Source: JBGVSA01 sp041807905
GTDB lineage: Bacteria; Pseudomonadota; Gammaproteobacteria; Burkholderiales; Rhodocyclaceae
Assembly (NCBI RefSeq): GCF_041807905.1
Contig: NZ_JBGVSA010000003.1
Location: 1-64,000, forward strand
Reading direction: 5' to 3'
Length of the DNA stretch: 64,000 nucleotides
Below the pieces are notes generated by a model. The model was not told the DNA's origin, searched no databases, and was given only the letters and a program-made list of their open reading frames with translations. Position numbers and translations under genes: made by a program. This document shows positions 6,796 through 16,196 of the stretch, piece after piece (position 1 is the first letter of the stretch; each line of letters starts with the position of its first letter).

Positions 6796-7773
6796 ATGCT
6801 GGTCTATGCAGGACGGCGATTGCTGCAGAGCCTGTTCGTACTTCTGCTCGTATCGCTGATCGTCTTTTTCGGTATCTACGCCGTGGGCGATCCGATGGAG
6901 TTGCTGGTCCATCCGGAATCCACCCCCGCCCAGATCGAAGCCGCCCGCCACGCACTGGGGCTCGACCTGCCTGTGTGGCAGCAATACGTGGTGTTCCTCA
7001 AGAACGCCGTGCATGGCGATCTGGGCACCTCGTTCATCTACCATCGTCCAACGCTCGAACTCGTGCTCGAACGCATGCCGGCGTCGCTTGAACTGGCTTT
7101 CGTCGCGCTGGTGTTCGCCCTGCTCATCGGACTGCCCCTGGGCATCCTCGCCGGACTTTTCCCCGGCACGTGGCTGGACCGCACGCTGGTGACGAGCTCC
7201 ATCCTGGGTTTCTCGGTGCCGAATTTCTGGCAGGCCTTGATCCTGATGATGGTCTTTTCCGTCTGGCTGGGTGTCCTGCCACCGAACGGACGTGGCGAGA
7301 CGGGCCAGATACTCGGTATCCAGACCAGCCTTGCCACATGGGATGGCATCCGTCACCTGATCCTGCCGGCGCTCAATCTGTCGCTGTTCAAGATTGCCGT
7401 CGTGATGCGCCTGGCGCGCAGCGGCATCCGCGAGGTGATGCTCAAGGACTACATCAAGTACGCGCGTGCGAAGGGGCTCGCCGCATGGCGCATCGTGGTG
7501 ATCCATGCGCTCAAGAACACGATGATCCCGCTCATCACGGTCATCGGCATGGAATTCGGCTCGCTCATCGCTTACGGCGTCGTCACCGAACAGATCTTCG
7601 CGTGGCCCGGCATGGGCAAGCTTACGCTGGACAGCATCGCGCAGCTCGACCGGCCGGTCGTGGTGGGCTATCTCACGCTGGTGGTGTTCATGTTCATCGT
7701 CATCAACCTGGTGGTCGACATCCTCTATTCGGTGTTCGATCCGCGTATCCGCCTCGGGGGCAAGCGCGCATGA
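6796..7773 (+). CDS. Peptide/nickel-type ABC transporter permease (DppB-like)
   Basis: A 325-residue inner-membrane permease of the DppB/OppB family. The first helix is at about 9-30 (LLQSLFVLLLVSLIVFFGIY), a periplasmic loop follows, and five further helices carry the EAA contact loop (DYIKYARAKGLAAWRIVVIHALKNTM, given in part). It is the first gene of a five-gene importer. Its stop overlaps the start of the next permease by four bases (ATGA), indicating tight translational coupling. Substrates are probably oligopeptides or similar amides, but the family also carries nickel, heme and glutathione. Confidence 0.92.
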   Translation: MLVYAGRRLLQSLFVLLLVSLIVFFGIYAVGDPMELLVHPESTPAQIEAARHALGLDLPVWQQYVVFLKNAVHGDLGTSFIYHRPTLELVLERMPASLELAFVALVFALLIGLPLGILAGLFPGTWLDRTLVTSSILGFSVPNFWQALILMMVFSVWLGVLPPNGRGETGQILGIQTSLATWDGIRHLILPALNLSLFKIAVVMRLARSGIREVMLKDYIKYARAKGLAAWRIVVIHALKNTMIPLITVIGMEFGSLIAYGVVTEQIFAWPGMGKLTLDSIAQLDRPVVVGYLTLVVFMFIVINLVVDILYSVFDPRIRLGGKRA

Positions 7774-8654
7774 GCACCGCACACAAAGGTTTCGCCAAGA
7801 TCCTGCGCGGTCTGCTGAGTCGTCCGTTGCCGGCCATCGCGCTGTTCGTGTGCGTGGTCGTCGTTGTCTCGGCACTTGCCGCGCCCTGGATCGCCCCGAC
7901 CGACCCCTACAACCTCGCCACTGTGGACATCATGGATGCACAGATGGCGCCGGGCAGCCACAACCTCGACGGCACCCTCACCTATCTGCTCGGCACCGAC
8001 GGTCAAGGCCGCGACATGGTGTCGGCCATCCTGTACGGGCTGCGCACGAGTCTGTTCGTCGGCGTGCTGGCGGGGGGCATCGCCGTGTCGATCGGCACGC
8101 TGCTCGGCCTGATCGCCGCGTACTGCGGCGGCCGCGTGGATGCGGTCATCATGCGCGCGGTGGACATCATGCTGGGCTTTCCGACCATCCTCGTCGCGCT
8201 GCTTCTGCTCGCCATGGTCGGCCAGGGCGTGGACAAGGTGATCCTGGCGCTCGTCGTCGTGCAGTGGGCCTATTACACGCGTGCGGTGCGTGGCGCAGCG
8301 CTGGTGGAGATCAGCCAGGAATACATCGAAGCCGCTCATTGCCTGGGCTTGCCGAGCCGCCGCATCGTGCTCGGGCATTTGCTGCCCAACTGCCTGCCGC
8401 CGCTCATCGTGATCTCCACCATGCAAACGGCGCACGCCATCGGCACCGAAGCGACCCTGTCGTTTCTCGGCTTGGGCGTGCCGGTGACCAAGCCTTCGCT
8501 CGGACTGCTGATCGCCAATGGATCGCAGTTCATCATGTCGGGCAGCTACTGGATCGCTTTCTATCCGGGGCTAGTCCTGCTCATCATGCTCTTCTCCATC
8601 AACATCGTCGGTGATCGACTGCTGGAGATTCTCAACCCGCGTCTGGAAAAATAG
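7770..8654 (+). CDS. Peptide/nickel-type ABC transporter permease (DppC-like)
   Basis: A 294-residue permease, partner of the DppB-like subunit. A cytoplasmic N-terminus and a first helix at about 20-42 precede the family motif LLGTDGQGRDMVSAILYGLRTS (shortened: TDGQGRD near residue 73), typical of DppC/OppC. The EAA loop (EAAHCLGLPSRRIVLGHLLPN) lies at about 188-208. The start at 7770 is fixed by overlap with the upstream stop; the open frame further upstream lies inside the DppB-like gene. The ATPase gene follows after five bases. Confidence 0.92.
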   Translation: MSTAHKGFAKILRGLLSRPLPAIALFVCVVVVVSALAAPWIAPTDPYNLATVDIMDAQMAPGSHNLDGTLTYLLGTDGQGRDMVSAILYGLRTSLFVGVLAGGIAVSIGTLLGLIAAYCGGRVDAVIMRAVDIMLGFPTILVALLLLAMVGQGVDKVILALVVVQWAYYTRAVRGAALVEISQEYIEAAHCLGLPSRRIVLGHLLPNCLPPLIVISTMQTAHAIGTEATLSFLGLGVPVTKPSLGLLIANGSQFIMSGSYWIAFYPGLVLLIMLFSINIVGDRLLEILNPRLEK

Positions 8655-8659
8655 CGGTC

Positions 8660-9631
8660 ATGAGCGAGAACCTTCTAGAAATCCGCGGGCTGAAGACGCA
8701 CTTCTTCACGCGAGCCGGCGTCGTGCCGGCAGTCGATGGTGTCAGCCTCGATGTGCGGGCCGGCGAAGTCATCGGGCTTGTCGGCGAATCGGGCTCGGGC
8801 AAATCGATGCTGGGCTTTTCGATCCTCGGACTGATCGATGAACCGGGGCGCATCGTCGCGGGCGACATCCGCTACAAGGGCAAGTCGCTCGTCGGCCTGC
8901 CCGAGCGCGACATGCAGCGCATCCGCGGCAAGGAAATCGCGATGGTGTTCCAGGACCCATCGATGACGCTGAACCCGGTGCTACGTATCGACACGCAAAT
9001 GATCGAGACCATCCAGGCGCACGAGAAAGTCAGCCGCAAGGCCGCGCTCGCACGTGCAATCGATGTACTCGAACGCGTGGGCATCTCGTCGGCCGAGACG
9101 CGCATCCGCAGCTATCCGCACCAGTTTTCGGGCGGCATGCGCCAGCGCGTAGCGATTGCGGTGGCGTTCATCAACCGGCCCGATCTCATTATCTGCGACG
9201 AGCCGACCACGGCACTGGACGTGACCATCCAGGGCCAGATCATTCACGAGTTCCAGACCCTGTGCCGCGAGGAAGGCACAGCGCTCATCTGGATCAGCCA
9301 CGACCTCGGTGCGGTGGCATCGATCGCCGACCGCATCCTGACCATGTACGCGGGCCACATCGTTGAATCGGGTCCGGCGCAAGCGGTGCTGCATGCGCCG
9401 CATCACCCCTACACCGCCGGGCTGATCCGCTCGATCCCCTCGCAAGTGCCACGCGGCGAACGGCTCTACCAGATCCCCGGCAACACGCCAAACATGCTGG
9501 CGCTGCCCTCGGGCTGTCCGTTCCGCACGCGCTGCCCGCGCGCCACCGAGCAGTGCACGACATATCCCGCCAGCATGGCATTCGTCGCCGGACATGATTT
9601 CGTCTGCTGGCATCCGGAGAACGCGCAATGA
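8660..9631 (+). CDS. Peptide ABC transporter ATP-binding protein (DppD-like)
   Basis: A 323-residue cytoplasmic ATPase. Walker A GESGSGKS is near residue 44, the signature FSGGMRQRV near 154 and Walker B DLIICDEPTTALD near 175. The C-terminal oligopeptide extension with its cysteine-rich region (GCPFRTRCPRATEQC, about 282-296) probably binds a 4Fe-4S cluster in this family. It works as a heterodimer with the DppF-like subunit, whose start overlaps its stop by four bases. Confidence 0.93.
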   Translation: MSENLLEIRGLKTHFFTRAGVVPAVDGVSLDVRAGEVIGLVGESGSGKSMLGFSILGLIDEPGRIVAGDIRYKGKSLVGLPERDMQRIRGKEIAMVFQDPSMTLNPVLRIDTQMIETIQAHEKVSRKAALARAIDVLERVGISSAETRIRSYPHQFSGGMRQRVAIAVAFINRPDLIICDEPTTALDVTIQGQIIHEFQTLCREEGTALIWISHDLGAVASIADRILTMYAGHIVESGPAQAVLHAPHHPYTAGLIRSIPSQVPRGERLYQIPGNTPNMLALPSGCPFRTRCPRATEQCTTYPASMAFVAGHDFVCWHPENAQ

Positions 9632-10635
9632 GCGAACCGATCCTCGAACTGCGCCACGTCAGCAAGGTTTTCACACAGCGGCCGGACCTCATCGAGCGCG
9701 CAGTGAATCTCGTGTCGCGCAAGCACCCCAGTGCGGGCGTGCACGCCGTCAATGATGTCAGCCTCACGGTGCAGGCCGGTAAGGTCATCGGTATCGTGGG
9801 TGAATCTGGCTGCGGCAAGTCGACGCTGGCGCGCATCGTCGCGCAACTGATCCCCGCCACGCAGGGTGAAGTGCTGTACCGCGGACAGAACCTTGCCACG
9901 CTGGATGCGACTTCGCGCCGCCGCATGGCGCTGGAAATCCAGATGGTCTTCCAGAATCCGTTCGCTTCGCTCAACCCGCGCAAGCGCGTGGCCGACATCA
10001 TCATGGAAGCGCCGCTGGTCCACGGCATCACGCCTGCACGCGAACGCGAAAGCCGGCTGGCGGAATTGCTCTCGATGGTCGGCCTCGACATGTCGGCCGC
10101 CCAACGCTATCCGCACCAGTTTTCCGGCGGGCAACGCCAGCGCATCGGTATCGCTCGCGCGCTGGCGGTCAAGCCGCGCATGCTCATTTGCGATGAGTCG
10201 GTGGCGGCGCTGGATGTTTCCATCCAGGCGCAGATCCTGAACCTGCTCATGGACCTGAAGGAGCGCGAGCAGCTCACGTATCTGTTCATCAGCCACGACC
10301 TCGGCGTAGTCGAGCACATCTGCGACGAGGTGGTGATCATGTACCTCGGCCGCGTGGTCGAGCAGGCCAGCACCGAGGATATCTTCAGCCAGTCGCGCCA
10401 CCCGTACACACAGGCGCTGCTGAGCGCCGTTCCCAGGATCGAAGACGGCAAGCGCGACTACCAGCCCGTGCAGGGTGAGATCCCCTCGCCGCTCAATCCA
10501 CCGGCCGGCTGCCACTTCAACCCGCGCTGCCCCCACGTGATGCCGCGTTGTCGTGTCGACGTTCCGCTGCTGCGCGAAGTCATGCCGCGCCACACGGCGG
10601 CCTGTCATCTGAATGATCTAAGCCTTGCGCGTTGA
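9628..10635 (+). CDS. Peptide ABC transporter ATP-binding protein (DppF-like)
   Basis: A 335-residue ATPase, second half of the importer motor. Walker A GESGCGKST is near residue 57, signature FSGGQRQRIG near 168 and Walker B MLICDESVAALD near 189. In the last of these the usual P-T after E is replaced by S-V, a common DppF variant. A C-terminal CxxxxRCP motif (CHFNPRCPHVMPRC) matches the Opp/Dpp extension. It overlaps the upstream ATPase by four bases and is followed after 28 bases by the binding-protein gene. Confidence 0.93.
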   Translation: MSEPILELRHVSKVFTQRPDLIERAVNLVSRKHPSAGVHAVNDVSLTVQAGKVIGIVGESGCGKSTLARIVAQLIPATQGEVLYRGQNLATLDATSRRRMALEIQMVFQNPFASLNPRKRVADIIMEAPLVHGITPARERESRLAELLSMVGLDMSAAQRYPHQFSGGQRQRIGIARALAVKPRMLICDESVAALDVSIQAQILNLLMDLKEREQLTYLFISHDLGVVEHICDEVVIMYLGRVVEQASTEDIFSQSRHPYTQALLSAVPRIEDGKRDYQPVQGEIPSPLNPPAGCHFNPRCPHVMPRCRVDVPLLREVMPRHTAACHLNDLSLAR

Positions 10636-10663
10636 GACCCGCGCCCCACGGAGGAAGACCGAG

Positions 10664-12229
10664 ATGAACAAAACACTGAGAGCCGCCGCGATGGCCGTCT
10701 GCCTGAGCCTGGGCGCCGGGCTCGTACAAGCGGCAGACCTGCGCGTGGCGCTGTCGACCGAACAGACCACGATGGATCCGGACTTCGCGCGCAACTCGCC
10801 CAACCAGGCGATGGCCGCACAGTTCTTCGACAGGCTGGTGGCCTTCGACGCAGACATGCGCCAAGTCCCCGCGCTGGCGGAGAGCTGGCGCGAAGTTGAC
10901 CCTACGACGTGGGAGATCAAGCTGCGCCACGGCGTGAAGTTCTCCAACGGTGCGAACTTCGACGCGCAGGACGTGATCGCCACGGTCAACCGCATTCCCA
11001 AAATAAAAGGCAGCCCCGCTTCGTTCGACAGCTCGGTGGCCAACATCGAATCGATCACCGCGCCCGACCCGTACACCCTGCGCGTGAAGCTCAAGACACG
11101 CGACCCGCGCTTCATCAATGACATCGGCGAGCTGTACATCACCTCGCGCGAGGTCAAGCCCGACACCGACAGCGATGCCTTCAACACCGGCAAGGCGATG
11201 ATCGGCACCGGCCCGTACAAGTTCGTCGAATGGCGACGCGGCGAGTACGTGAAGATGGAAGCCAACCCGTACTACTGGGGCAAGCAGAAGCCACACTTCA
11301 AACAGGTGACGCTACGCTTCATCGGCAATGGTGCCTCGCGCATCGCAGCACTCCTGTCGGGTGACGCCGACCTCGTCGAAGGCGTGCCGACCTCGGACCT
11401 CGCGGGTATCGAGAGCAACAAGAGCTTCAAGGTCTGGCGCAAGTCGTCCGCGCGGCTCATCTACCTGAGCGTCGACAGCACGCGCGACAAATCGCCCTTT
11501 GTCACCGACAACAACGGCAACCCCATCGCCAATCCGTTCAAGGACGTTCGCGTGCGCCGTGCCGTGGCCATGCTGGTGAACAAGAAAGCCCTGGTCGACC
11601 GCGTCATGCGCGGTGTTGCCGAGCCCACCGGCCAGTTCGTCCCCGAGGGCCTGATCGGCTACGCCAAGGGTTACGCGGGCGTGCCGTATGACCCGGTCGA
11701 AGCCAAAAAGCTGCTGACCGCCGCGGGCTACCCGAATGGTTTCCGCGTGACCTTGCAAGCGCCTAACGACCGCTTCCAGAACGATTCACAAGTGGCGCAA
11801 GCGGTTGGTCAGTTGCTGGCGCGCGGCGGCTTGCAGGCTCAGGTCGAAGTCATGCCCAACAGCGTGTTCCTCAAGCGCGCCTCGGCGCAGGAATTCTCGA
11901 TGTTCCTGTTTGGTTTCGGCTCGACTTCGGGCAGCGCGCTGCGCGGCCTGAACCAGACGCTGCACACCTATGACAAGGAAAGCGGCCAGGGTCTCTTCAA
12001 CCGCAGCCGTTACAGCAACCCGACGTTCGACAAGCAGATCGAAGCTGCCGACAAGGAAGCCGATCCGGCCAAGCATCAGGCGGGGCTCGAGCAAGCCACG
12101 CGTACCGCCATGGATGATGTCGGCATGATCCCCTTGTACTTCGAGCAGCTCACCTGGGTGGCCAAGAAGAACATCAACTTCAAGCCGCGTCGCGACGAAC
12201 GCACGATGGTGGTCGACATCACCGAATAA
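10664..12229 (+). CDS. Peptide-type ABC transporter substrate-binding protein
   Basis: A 521-residue periplasmic binding protein of family 5 (DppA/OppA). A signal peptide (residues about 1-25, cleaved near AAD) precedes RVALSTEQTTMDPDF, the standard start of the mature fold, and the family motif KLRHGVKFSNG appears near residue 86. The start at 10664 has GGAGGAAG just upstream, and the in-frame extension to 10625 would spoil the signal peptide. It captures the ligand for the two upstream permeases. A strong hairpin after the gene (12255-12276) may stabilise its mRNA relative to the hydrolase gene that follows. Confidence 0.93.
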   Translation: MNKTLRAAAMAVCLSLGAGLVQAADLRVALSTEQTTMDPDFARNSPNQAMAAQFFDRLVAFDADMRQVPALAESWREVDPTTWEIKLRHGVKFSNGANFDAQDVIATVNRIPKIKGSPASFDSSVANIESITAPDPYTLRVKLKTRDPRFINDIGELYITSREVKPDTDSDAFNTGKAMIGTGPYKFVEWRRGEYVKMEANPYYWGKQKPHFKQVTLRFIGNGASRIAALLSGDADLVEGVPTSDLAGIESNKSFKVWRKSSARLIYLSVDSTRDKSPFVTDNNGNPIANPFKDVRVRRAVAMLVNKKALVDRVMRGVAEPTGQFVPEGLIGYAKGYAGVPYDPVEAKKLLTAAGYPNGFRVTLQAPNDRFQNDSQVAQAVGQLLARGGLQAQVEVMPNSVFLKRASAQEFSMFLFGFGSTSGSALRGLNQTLHTYDKESGQGLFNRSRYSNPTFDKQIEAADKEADPAKHQAGLEQATRTAMDDVGMIPLYFEQLTWVAKKNINFKPRRDERTMVVDITE

Positions 12230-12254
12230 ATCACCCGACATATCGCTATCCGAC

Positions 12255-12276
12255 CCGGGCGGCGAGCGCCGCCCGG
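12255..12276 (+). promoter_or_regulatory. Intercistronic stem-loop after the binding-protein gene
   Basis: CCGGGCGGCG (12255-12264) is repeated inverted as CGCCGCCCGG (12267-12276), giving a 9-bp GC stem with a four-base loop. No T run follows, so it is more likely an mRNA-stabilising or partial attenuation element than a full terminator. Confidence 0.5.
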
Positions 12277-12314
12277 ACCTTGCCCGCCCCCCGGGCCGAG
12301 CGGAGCCGTACAAC

Positions 12315-14174
12315 ATGAACATCGAACTCTTGCAGACCGGCGTCGCCCGTCTGCCGGATGCCCGCGTCCGCATGCGCGACGGGGTGCATCTTGCCACCGA
12401 CGTCTACCTGCCCGCCGATGAGGCCGGCGCCCTGCCCGGCCCGTGGCCGGTGATCCTCGAACGCACACCGTACGGCAAGCGCGGCACGCAGGTATCGGAG
12501 CGCTCGCGCTCGCATCCACAGCCGATCGATCGCGCGACAGTCGCGGCGTACTTCGTGCGCCGGGGCTTCGCCGTGGTGTTTCAGGATTGCCGTGGCCGGC
12601 ACGGTTCGGAGGGCGAGTTCGTCAAGTACATCCGCGAAGCCGACGACGGCGCCGACACGCTGGCGTGGGTGCGCCAGCAAGCGTGGTGCAACGGCCGCGT
12701 CGGCATGATGGGCCTGTCGTACGCAGCGCATACGCAGATGGCGCTGGCCTGCCTCAACCCGCCGGGGCTTGCATGCCTGTTCATGGATTCGGGTGGATTC
12801 TGGAACGCCCATCGGGCAGGTATTCGCCAGGGTGGTGCCTTCGAACTCAAGCAGGCGACGTGGGCATACCGGCATGCGCTGCAAAGCCCCGAGGCGCAAC
12901 GCGATCCGCTCATGCGGGCCGCGCTCGAAGCCGAAGACATCCGCGACTGGTTCGGGCGCATGCCATGGAAGCCCGGGCATTCCCCCTTGCGCGCGCATCC
13001 GGACTACGAGGCGTATTTCTTCGATCAGTGGCGCGCCATGGATTTCGACGCCGAATGGGCGCAGATCGGCCTATGCGCGGAGGGGCGCTATCACGATGCG
13101 GCAGATATTCCGACCTTCTTGATGTGCGGCTGGTATGACCCGTACGCGAGCACCATTCCGGCCAACTTCAACGGCTTGCGCCAGCATCATCGCGGCCCGC
13201 ACTACATGGTGATGGGGCCGTGGACGCACGGCGCCCGCAGCGACACCTTTGCCGGCGACGTGGATTTCGGCCCGACCGCCACGCTCGACGGCCAGCTCGC
13301 CGACGATTATCTGGCGTTGCGCCTGGCGTGGTTCCGCCGTTGGCTCCAGGACGATGCGGCCGCGTGGCCGGACGACACCCCCACCGTGCGCTACTTCCGC
13401 ATGGGGGGCGGCGATGGTCGGCGCGACATCAATGCGCGCATCTCGCACGGCGGCCAATGGTGTGCGACCGAAACCTGGCCGCCGACGCAGGCCACACCCG
13501 TCCGCCTGTATCTCGCCGAAGGCGGAAGACTTCTGCTCGACGCGCCGATGGATGCGGGCGAGCGCACTTATACCTTCGATCCCCGTCACCCCGTACCTTC
13601 CATTGGCGGCGCGATCACATCCGGCGCACCAGTCATGGAAGGCGGTGCGTACGATCAGCGCGAGGCGCCACAATTCTTCGGCAGCCGCCCGCCCTACTTG
13701 CCCACGGCATCGCGCCCGGACGTGCTCGTGTTCGAAACCGAGCCGCTGGATTCGTCGATGGAAATCTCCGGACCAGTGGCGGTTACGCTGTGGGTGAGCT
13801 CTGATTGCCCGGACACCGACTTCACCGCCAAGCTGGTCGACGTGCACCCTGCAAGCGCAGACTGGCCGCGCGGCTTTGCGATGAACGTATGCGATGGCAT
13901 CCTGCGGGTGCGCTATCGCAACGGTTGGGACCACGCCGAAATGATGGAGCCCGGTGTGCGCTACCCGATACGCATCGAGCTGATGCCCACAAGCAATCTG
14001 TTCGATACGGGCCATCGGATCCGGCTGGAGATTTCGAGCAGCAAGTTTCCGCACTTCGACGTGAATCCGAATACCGGCGGCAACCCGGTCGAAGAGCAGT
14101 CGTGGCGCATCGCCACCAACAGCGTGCACTTTGGCGGGCTCACGCCTTCAGGGCTGGAAGTGTTCGTGCGCTGA
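12315..14174 (+). CDS. CocE/NonD-family serine hydrolase (X-Pro dipeptidyl-peptidase type)
   Basis: A 619-residue alpha/beta hydrolase with a C-terminal jelly-roll, the architecture of cocaine esterase, amino-ester hydrolases and X-prolyl dipeptidyl peptidases. The nucleophile is in GLSYAAHT (near residue 137), where the usual G-x-S-Y-x-G ends in Ala. The acid is probably Asp of CGWYDPYAS (near 275) and the base His of GPWTHGA (near 301). The C-terminal domain (about 370-610) has the family phrases SGPVAVTLWVSSDCPDTDF and GHRIRLEISSS. No signal peptide is seen, so it should act in the cytoplasm on what the adjacent importer brings in. Possible substrates are small peptides, amino esters or amides. 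Confidence 0.88.
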   Translation: MNIELLQTGVARLPDARVRMRDGVHLATDVYLPADEAGALPGPWPVILERTPYGKRGTQVSERSRSHPQPIDRATVAAYFVRRGFAVVFQDCRGRHGSEGEFVKYIREADDGADTLAWVRQQAWCNGRVGMMGLSYAAHTQMALACLNPPGLACLFMDSGGFWNAHRAGIRQGGAFELKQATWAYRHALQSPEAQRDPLMRAALEAEDIRDWFGRMPWKPGHSPLRAHPDYEAYFFDQWRAMDFDAEWAQIGLCAEGRYHDAADIPTFLMCGWYDPYASTIPANFNGLRQHHRGPHYMVMGPWTHGARSDTFAGDVDFGPTATLDGQLADDYLALRLAWFRRWLQDDAAAWPDDTPTVRYFRMGGGDGRRDINARISHGGQWCATETWPPTQATPVRLYLAEGGRLLLDAPMDAGERTYTFDPRHPVPSIGGAITSGAPVMEGGAYDQREAPQFFGSRPPYLPTASRPDVLVFETEPLDSSMEISGPVAVTLWVSSDCPDTDFTAKLVDVHPASADWPRGFAMNVCDGILRVRYRNGWDHAEMMEPGVRYPIRIELMPTSNLFDTGHRIRLEISSSKFPHFDVNPNTGGNPVEEQSWRIATNSVHFGGLTPSGLEVFVR

Positions 14175-14197
14175 GCGCAGCCAGACGGACAGCCAAT

Positions 14198-14228
14198 AAA
14201 AAAGGGAGCCTTTCGGGGCTCCCTTTTT
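14198..14228. terminator. Bidirectional terminator between the hydrolase gene and hisD
   Basis: AAAAAAGGGAGCC (14198-14210) pairs with GGCTCCCTTTTT (14217-14228) around a six-base loop. T runs exist on both strands, so it ends both convergent transcripts. Confidence 0.92.
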
Positions 14229-14246
14229 GTTTCGCTGCGCGCGAAT

Positions 14247-15536
14247 TCAGCCGCGATACTCCGCTGACCGTGCGTGCGCCTGCAAACCTTCACCGTAAGC
14301 CAATGTGGCGGCCACGGGCGCCAGCGCTTTGGCGCCGGCTTCGGACATGTGGATGATGCTGCTACGTTTCTGGAAGTCGTACACACCCAGCGGCGACGAG
14401 AACCGCGCGCTACGCATGGTCGGCAGCACGTGATTGGGGCCGGCGCAGTAGTCGCCCAGCGCTTCGACCGAGTTATGGCCGACAAAGATCGCGCCAGCGT
14501 GGCGGATGTGGTCGCCCCACTTTTCCGCGTCTTCCATCGACAGTTCCAGGTGCTCCGGCGCAATGCGATTGGAGATTTCGCAGGCTTCGTTCAGATCGCG
14601 TACGAGAATCAACGCACCCCGATTGGCCAACGAAGTCGCGATGGTCTCGCGGCGCTCCATGGTCGGCAGCAGACGCGCGATCGAAGCCGCAACCGCCTCG
14701 ATAAAGGTGGCATCGGTGCACAGCAGGATCGACTGCGCGAGTTCGTCGTGCTCGGCTTGAGCGAACAGGTCCATCGCCACCCAATCCGGGTTGCCCGAGC
14801 CGTCGGAGATGACCAGCACTTCGGATGGGCCCGCCACCATGTCGATGCCGACGGTACCGAACACGCGCCGCTTGGCTTCCGCCACGTAGGCGTTGCCCGG
14901 GCCGACGATCTTGTCTACCTGTGGCACGCTCTGCGTGCCATACGCAAGCGCCGCCACGGCTTGCGCACCGCCGATGGTGAGCACGCGATCGACGCCGGTG
15001 AGCGCGGCGGCGGCCAGCACGAGCGGATTGCGTTCGCCGCGCGGCGTGGGCGTCACCATGATCAACTCACCGACGCCTGCCACCTTGGCCGGCACGGCGT
15101 TCATGATCACAGAACTCGGGTAACTTGCCTTTCCGCCAGGTACGTACAGGCCGACGCGATCCAGCGGCGTGACCTTCTGCCCCAACCGATTGCCCAGGCT
15201 GTCGGTGAACGACCAGGATTCGAGCAGTTGCTTCTCGTGATACTCGCGCACGCGTGCCACGGCCAATTCGAGTGCGGCGCGCTGCTGCGCAGGCAGACCA
15301 TCAAGTGCCTGCTGCAGTTGCACCTTCGGCAGTGTCAGCGCGTCGATGCCGGCGGCATCGAGCTGATCGAAGCGGTTGGTGTATTCGACGACGGCAGCAT
15401 CGCCACGCGCACGCACGCCGGCGATGATCTCGCCGACGGCGTTGCCGATGCGCGCATCGGTCGCGTCTTCGAACGCCAGCAAAGCGGAGAGGTCAGCGGC
15501 AAACGAAGCGTCTGCACTGTTCATGCGGCGGATCAT
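14247..15536 (-). CDS. hisD: Histidinol dehydrogenase
   Basis: A 429-residue zinc enzyme that oxidises L-histidinol to L-histidine with two NAD+, the last step of histidine synthesis. GLYVPGGKASYPSSV (about 126-140), the segment around GPGNAYVAEAKR (about 205-216) and DMVAGPSEVLV are present. Metal-binding residues are in QAEHDE (about 258-263) and the C-terminal RFSSPLGVYDF. The start overlaps the hisG stop by four bases. A bidirectional terminator follows, so the usual downstream genes hisC, hisB and the rest are not here. Confidence 0.97.
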   Translation of the reverse strand: MIRRMNSADASFAADLSALLAFEDATDARIGNAVGEIIAGVRARGDAAVVEYTNRFDQLDAAGIDALTLPKVQLQQALDGLPAQQRAALELAVARVREYHEKQLLESWSFTDSLGNRLGQKVTPLDRVGLYVPGGKASYPSSVIMNAVPAKVAGVGELIMVTPTPRGERNPLVLAAAALTGVDRVLTIGGAQAVAALAYGTQSVPQVDKIVGPGNAYVAEAKRRVFGTVGIDMVAGPSEVLVISDGSGNPDWVAMDLFAQAEHDELAQSILLCTDATFIEAVAASIARLLPTMERRETIATSLANRGALILVRDLNEACEISNRIAPEHLELSMEDAEKWGDHIRHAGAIFVGHNSVEALGDYCAGPNHVLPTMRSARFSSPLGVYDFQKRSSIIHMSEAGAKALAPVAATLAYGEGLQAHARSAEYRG

Positions 15537-16186
15537 GGCTTGATCGCTCCTGCGAAGGCTTCGATGACCGGCTGCAGCAGCTCACGCTTGAGCTTGAGCG
15601 ATGCCTGGTTGACGATCAGACGCGAGCTGATCGGCATGATCTCTTCGACTTCGTGCAGATTATTGGCGCGCAGCGTGCCGCCCGTGGACACAAGGTCGAC
15701 GATGGCATCGGCCAGCCCAACGAGCGGTGCCAGCTCCATCGAACCATACAGCTTGATGAGGTCGACGTGCACGCCTTTGGCGGCGAAGTGATCGCGCGCC
15801 ACGGTGGTGTACTTGGTTGCCACGCGGATGCGCGCGCCGCGGCGCACTGCGTCCTGGTAGTCGAAGCCGGCGCGCACGGCCACGCTCATGCGGCACTTGG
15901 CGATATTCAGATCGAGCGGCTGGTAGAGGCCTTCACTGCCATGTTCGAGCAACACGTCCTTGCCAGCGATCCCGAGATCGGCCGCCCCATGCTGCACGTA
16001 GGTCGGCGTGTCGGTCGCGCGCACGATGACCAGGCGCACATCGGGGCGATTGGTCCCGATGATGAGCTTGCGCGACGACTCAGGATTGTCGGTCGGCACG
16101 ATGCCGGCGGCGGCCAGCAGCGGCAGGGTTTCTTCGAAGATGCGCCCTTTGGACAGGGCCAGCGTGATTCCAGACACTTCGCTCAT
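15533..16186 (-). CDS. hisG: ATP phosphoribosyltransferase catalytic subunit, short form
   Basis: A 217-residue enzyme joining ATP and PRPP in the first step of histidine synthesis. The N-terminus ITLALSKGRIFEETLPLL and the PRPP-binding segment LVSTGGTLRANNL (about 165-177) are standard. The protein lacks the C-terminal allosteric domain of E. coli HisG. Short HisG proteins need the HisS-like partner HisZ for activity and feedback control; hisZ is not in this window. The start at 16186 (MSEVSG) leaves a 10-base gap from murA. Longer in-frame readings run into murA and are rejected. Confidence 0.95.
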   Translation of the reverse strand: MSEVSGITLALSKGRIFEETLPLLAAAGIVPTDNPESSRKLIIGTNRPDVRLVIVRATDTPTYVQHGAADLGIAGKDVLLEHGSEGLYQPLDLNIAKCRMSVAVRAGFDYQDAVRRGARIRVATKYTTVARDHFAAKGVHVDLIKLYGSMELAPLVGLADAIVDLVSTGGTLRANNLHEVEEIMPISSRLIVNQASLKLKRELLQPVIEAFAGAIKP

Positions 16187-16196
16187 CCGTTCGATA

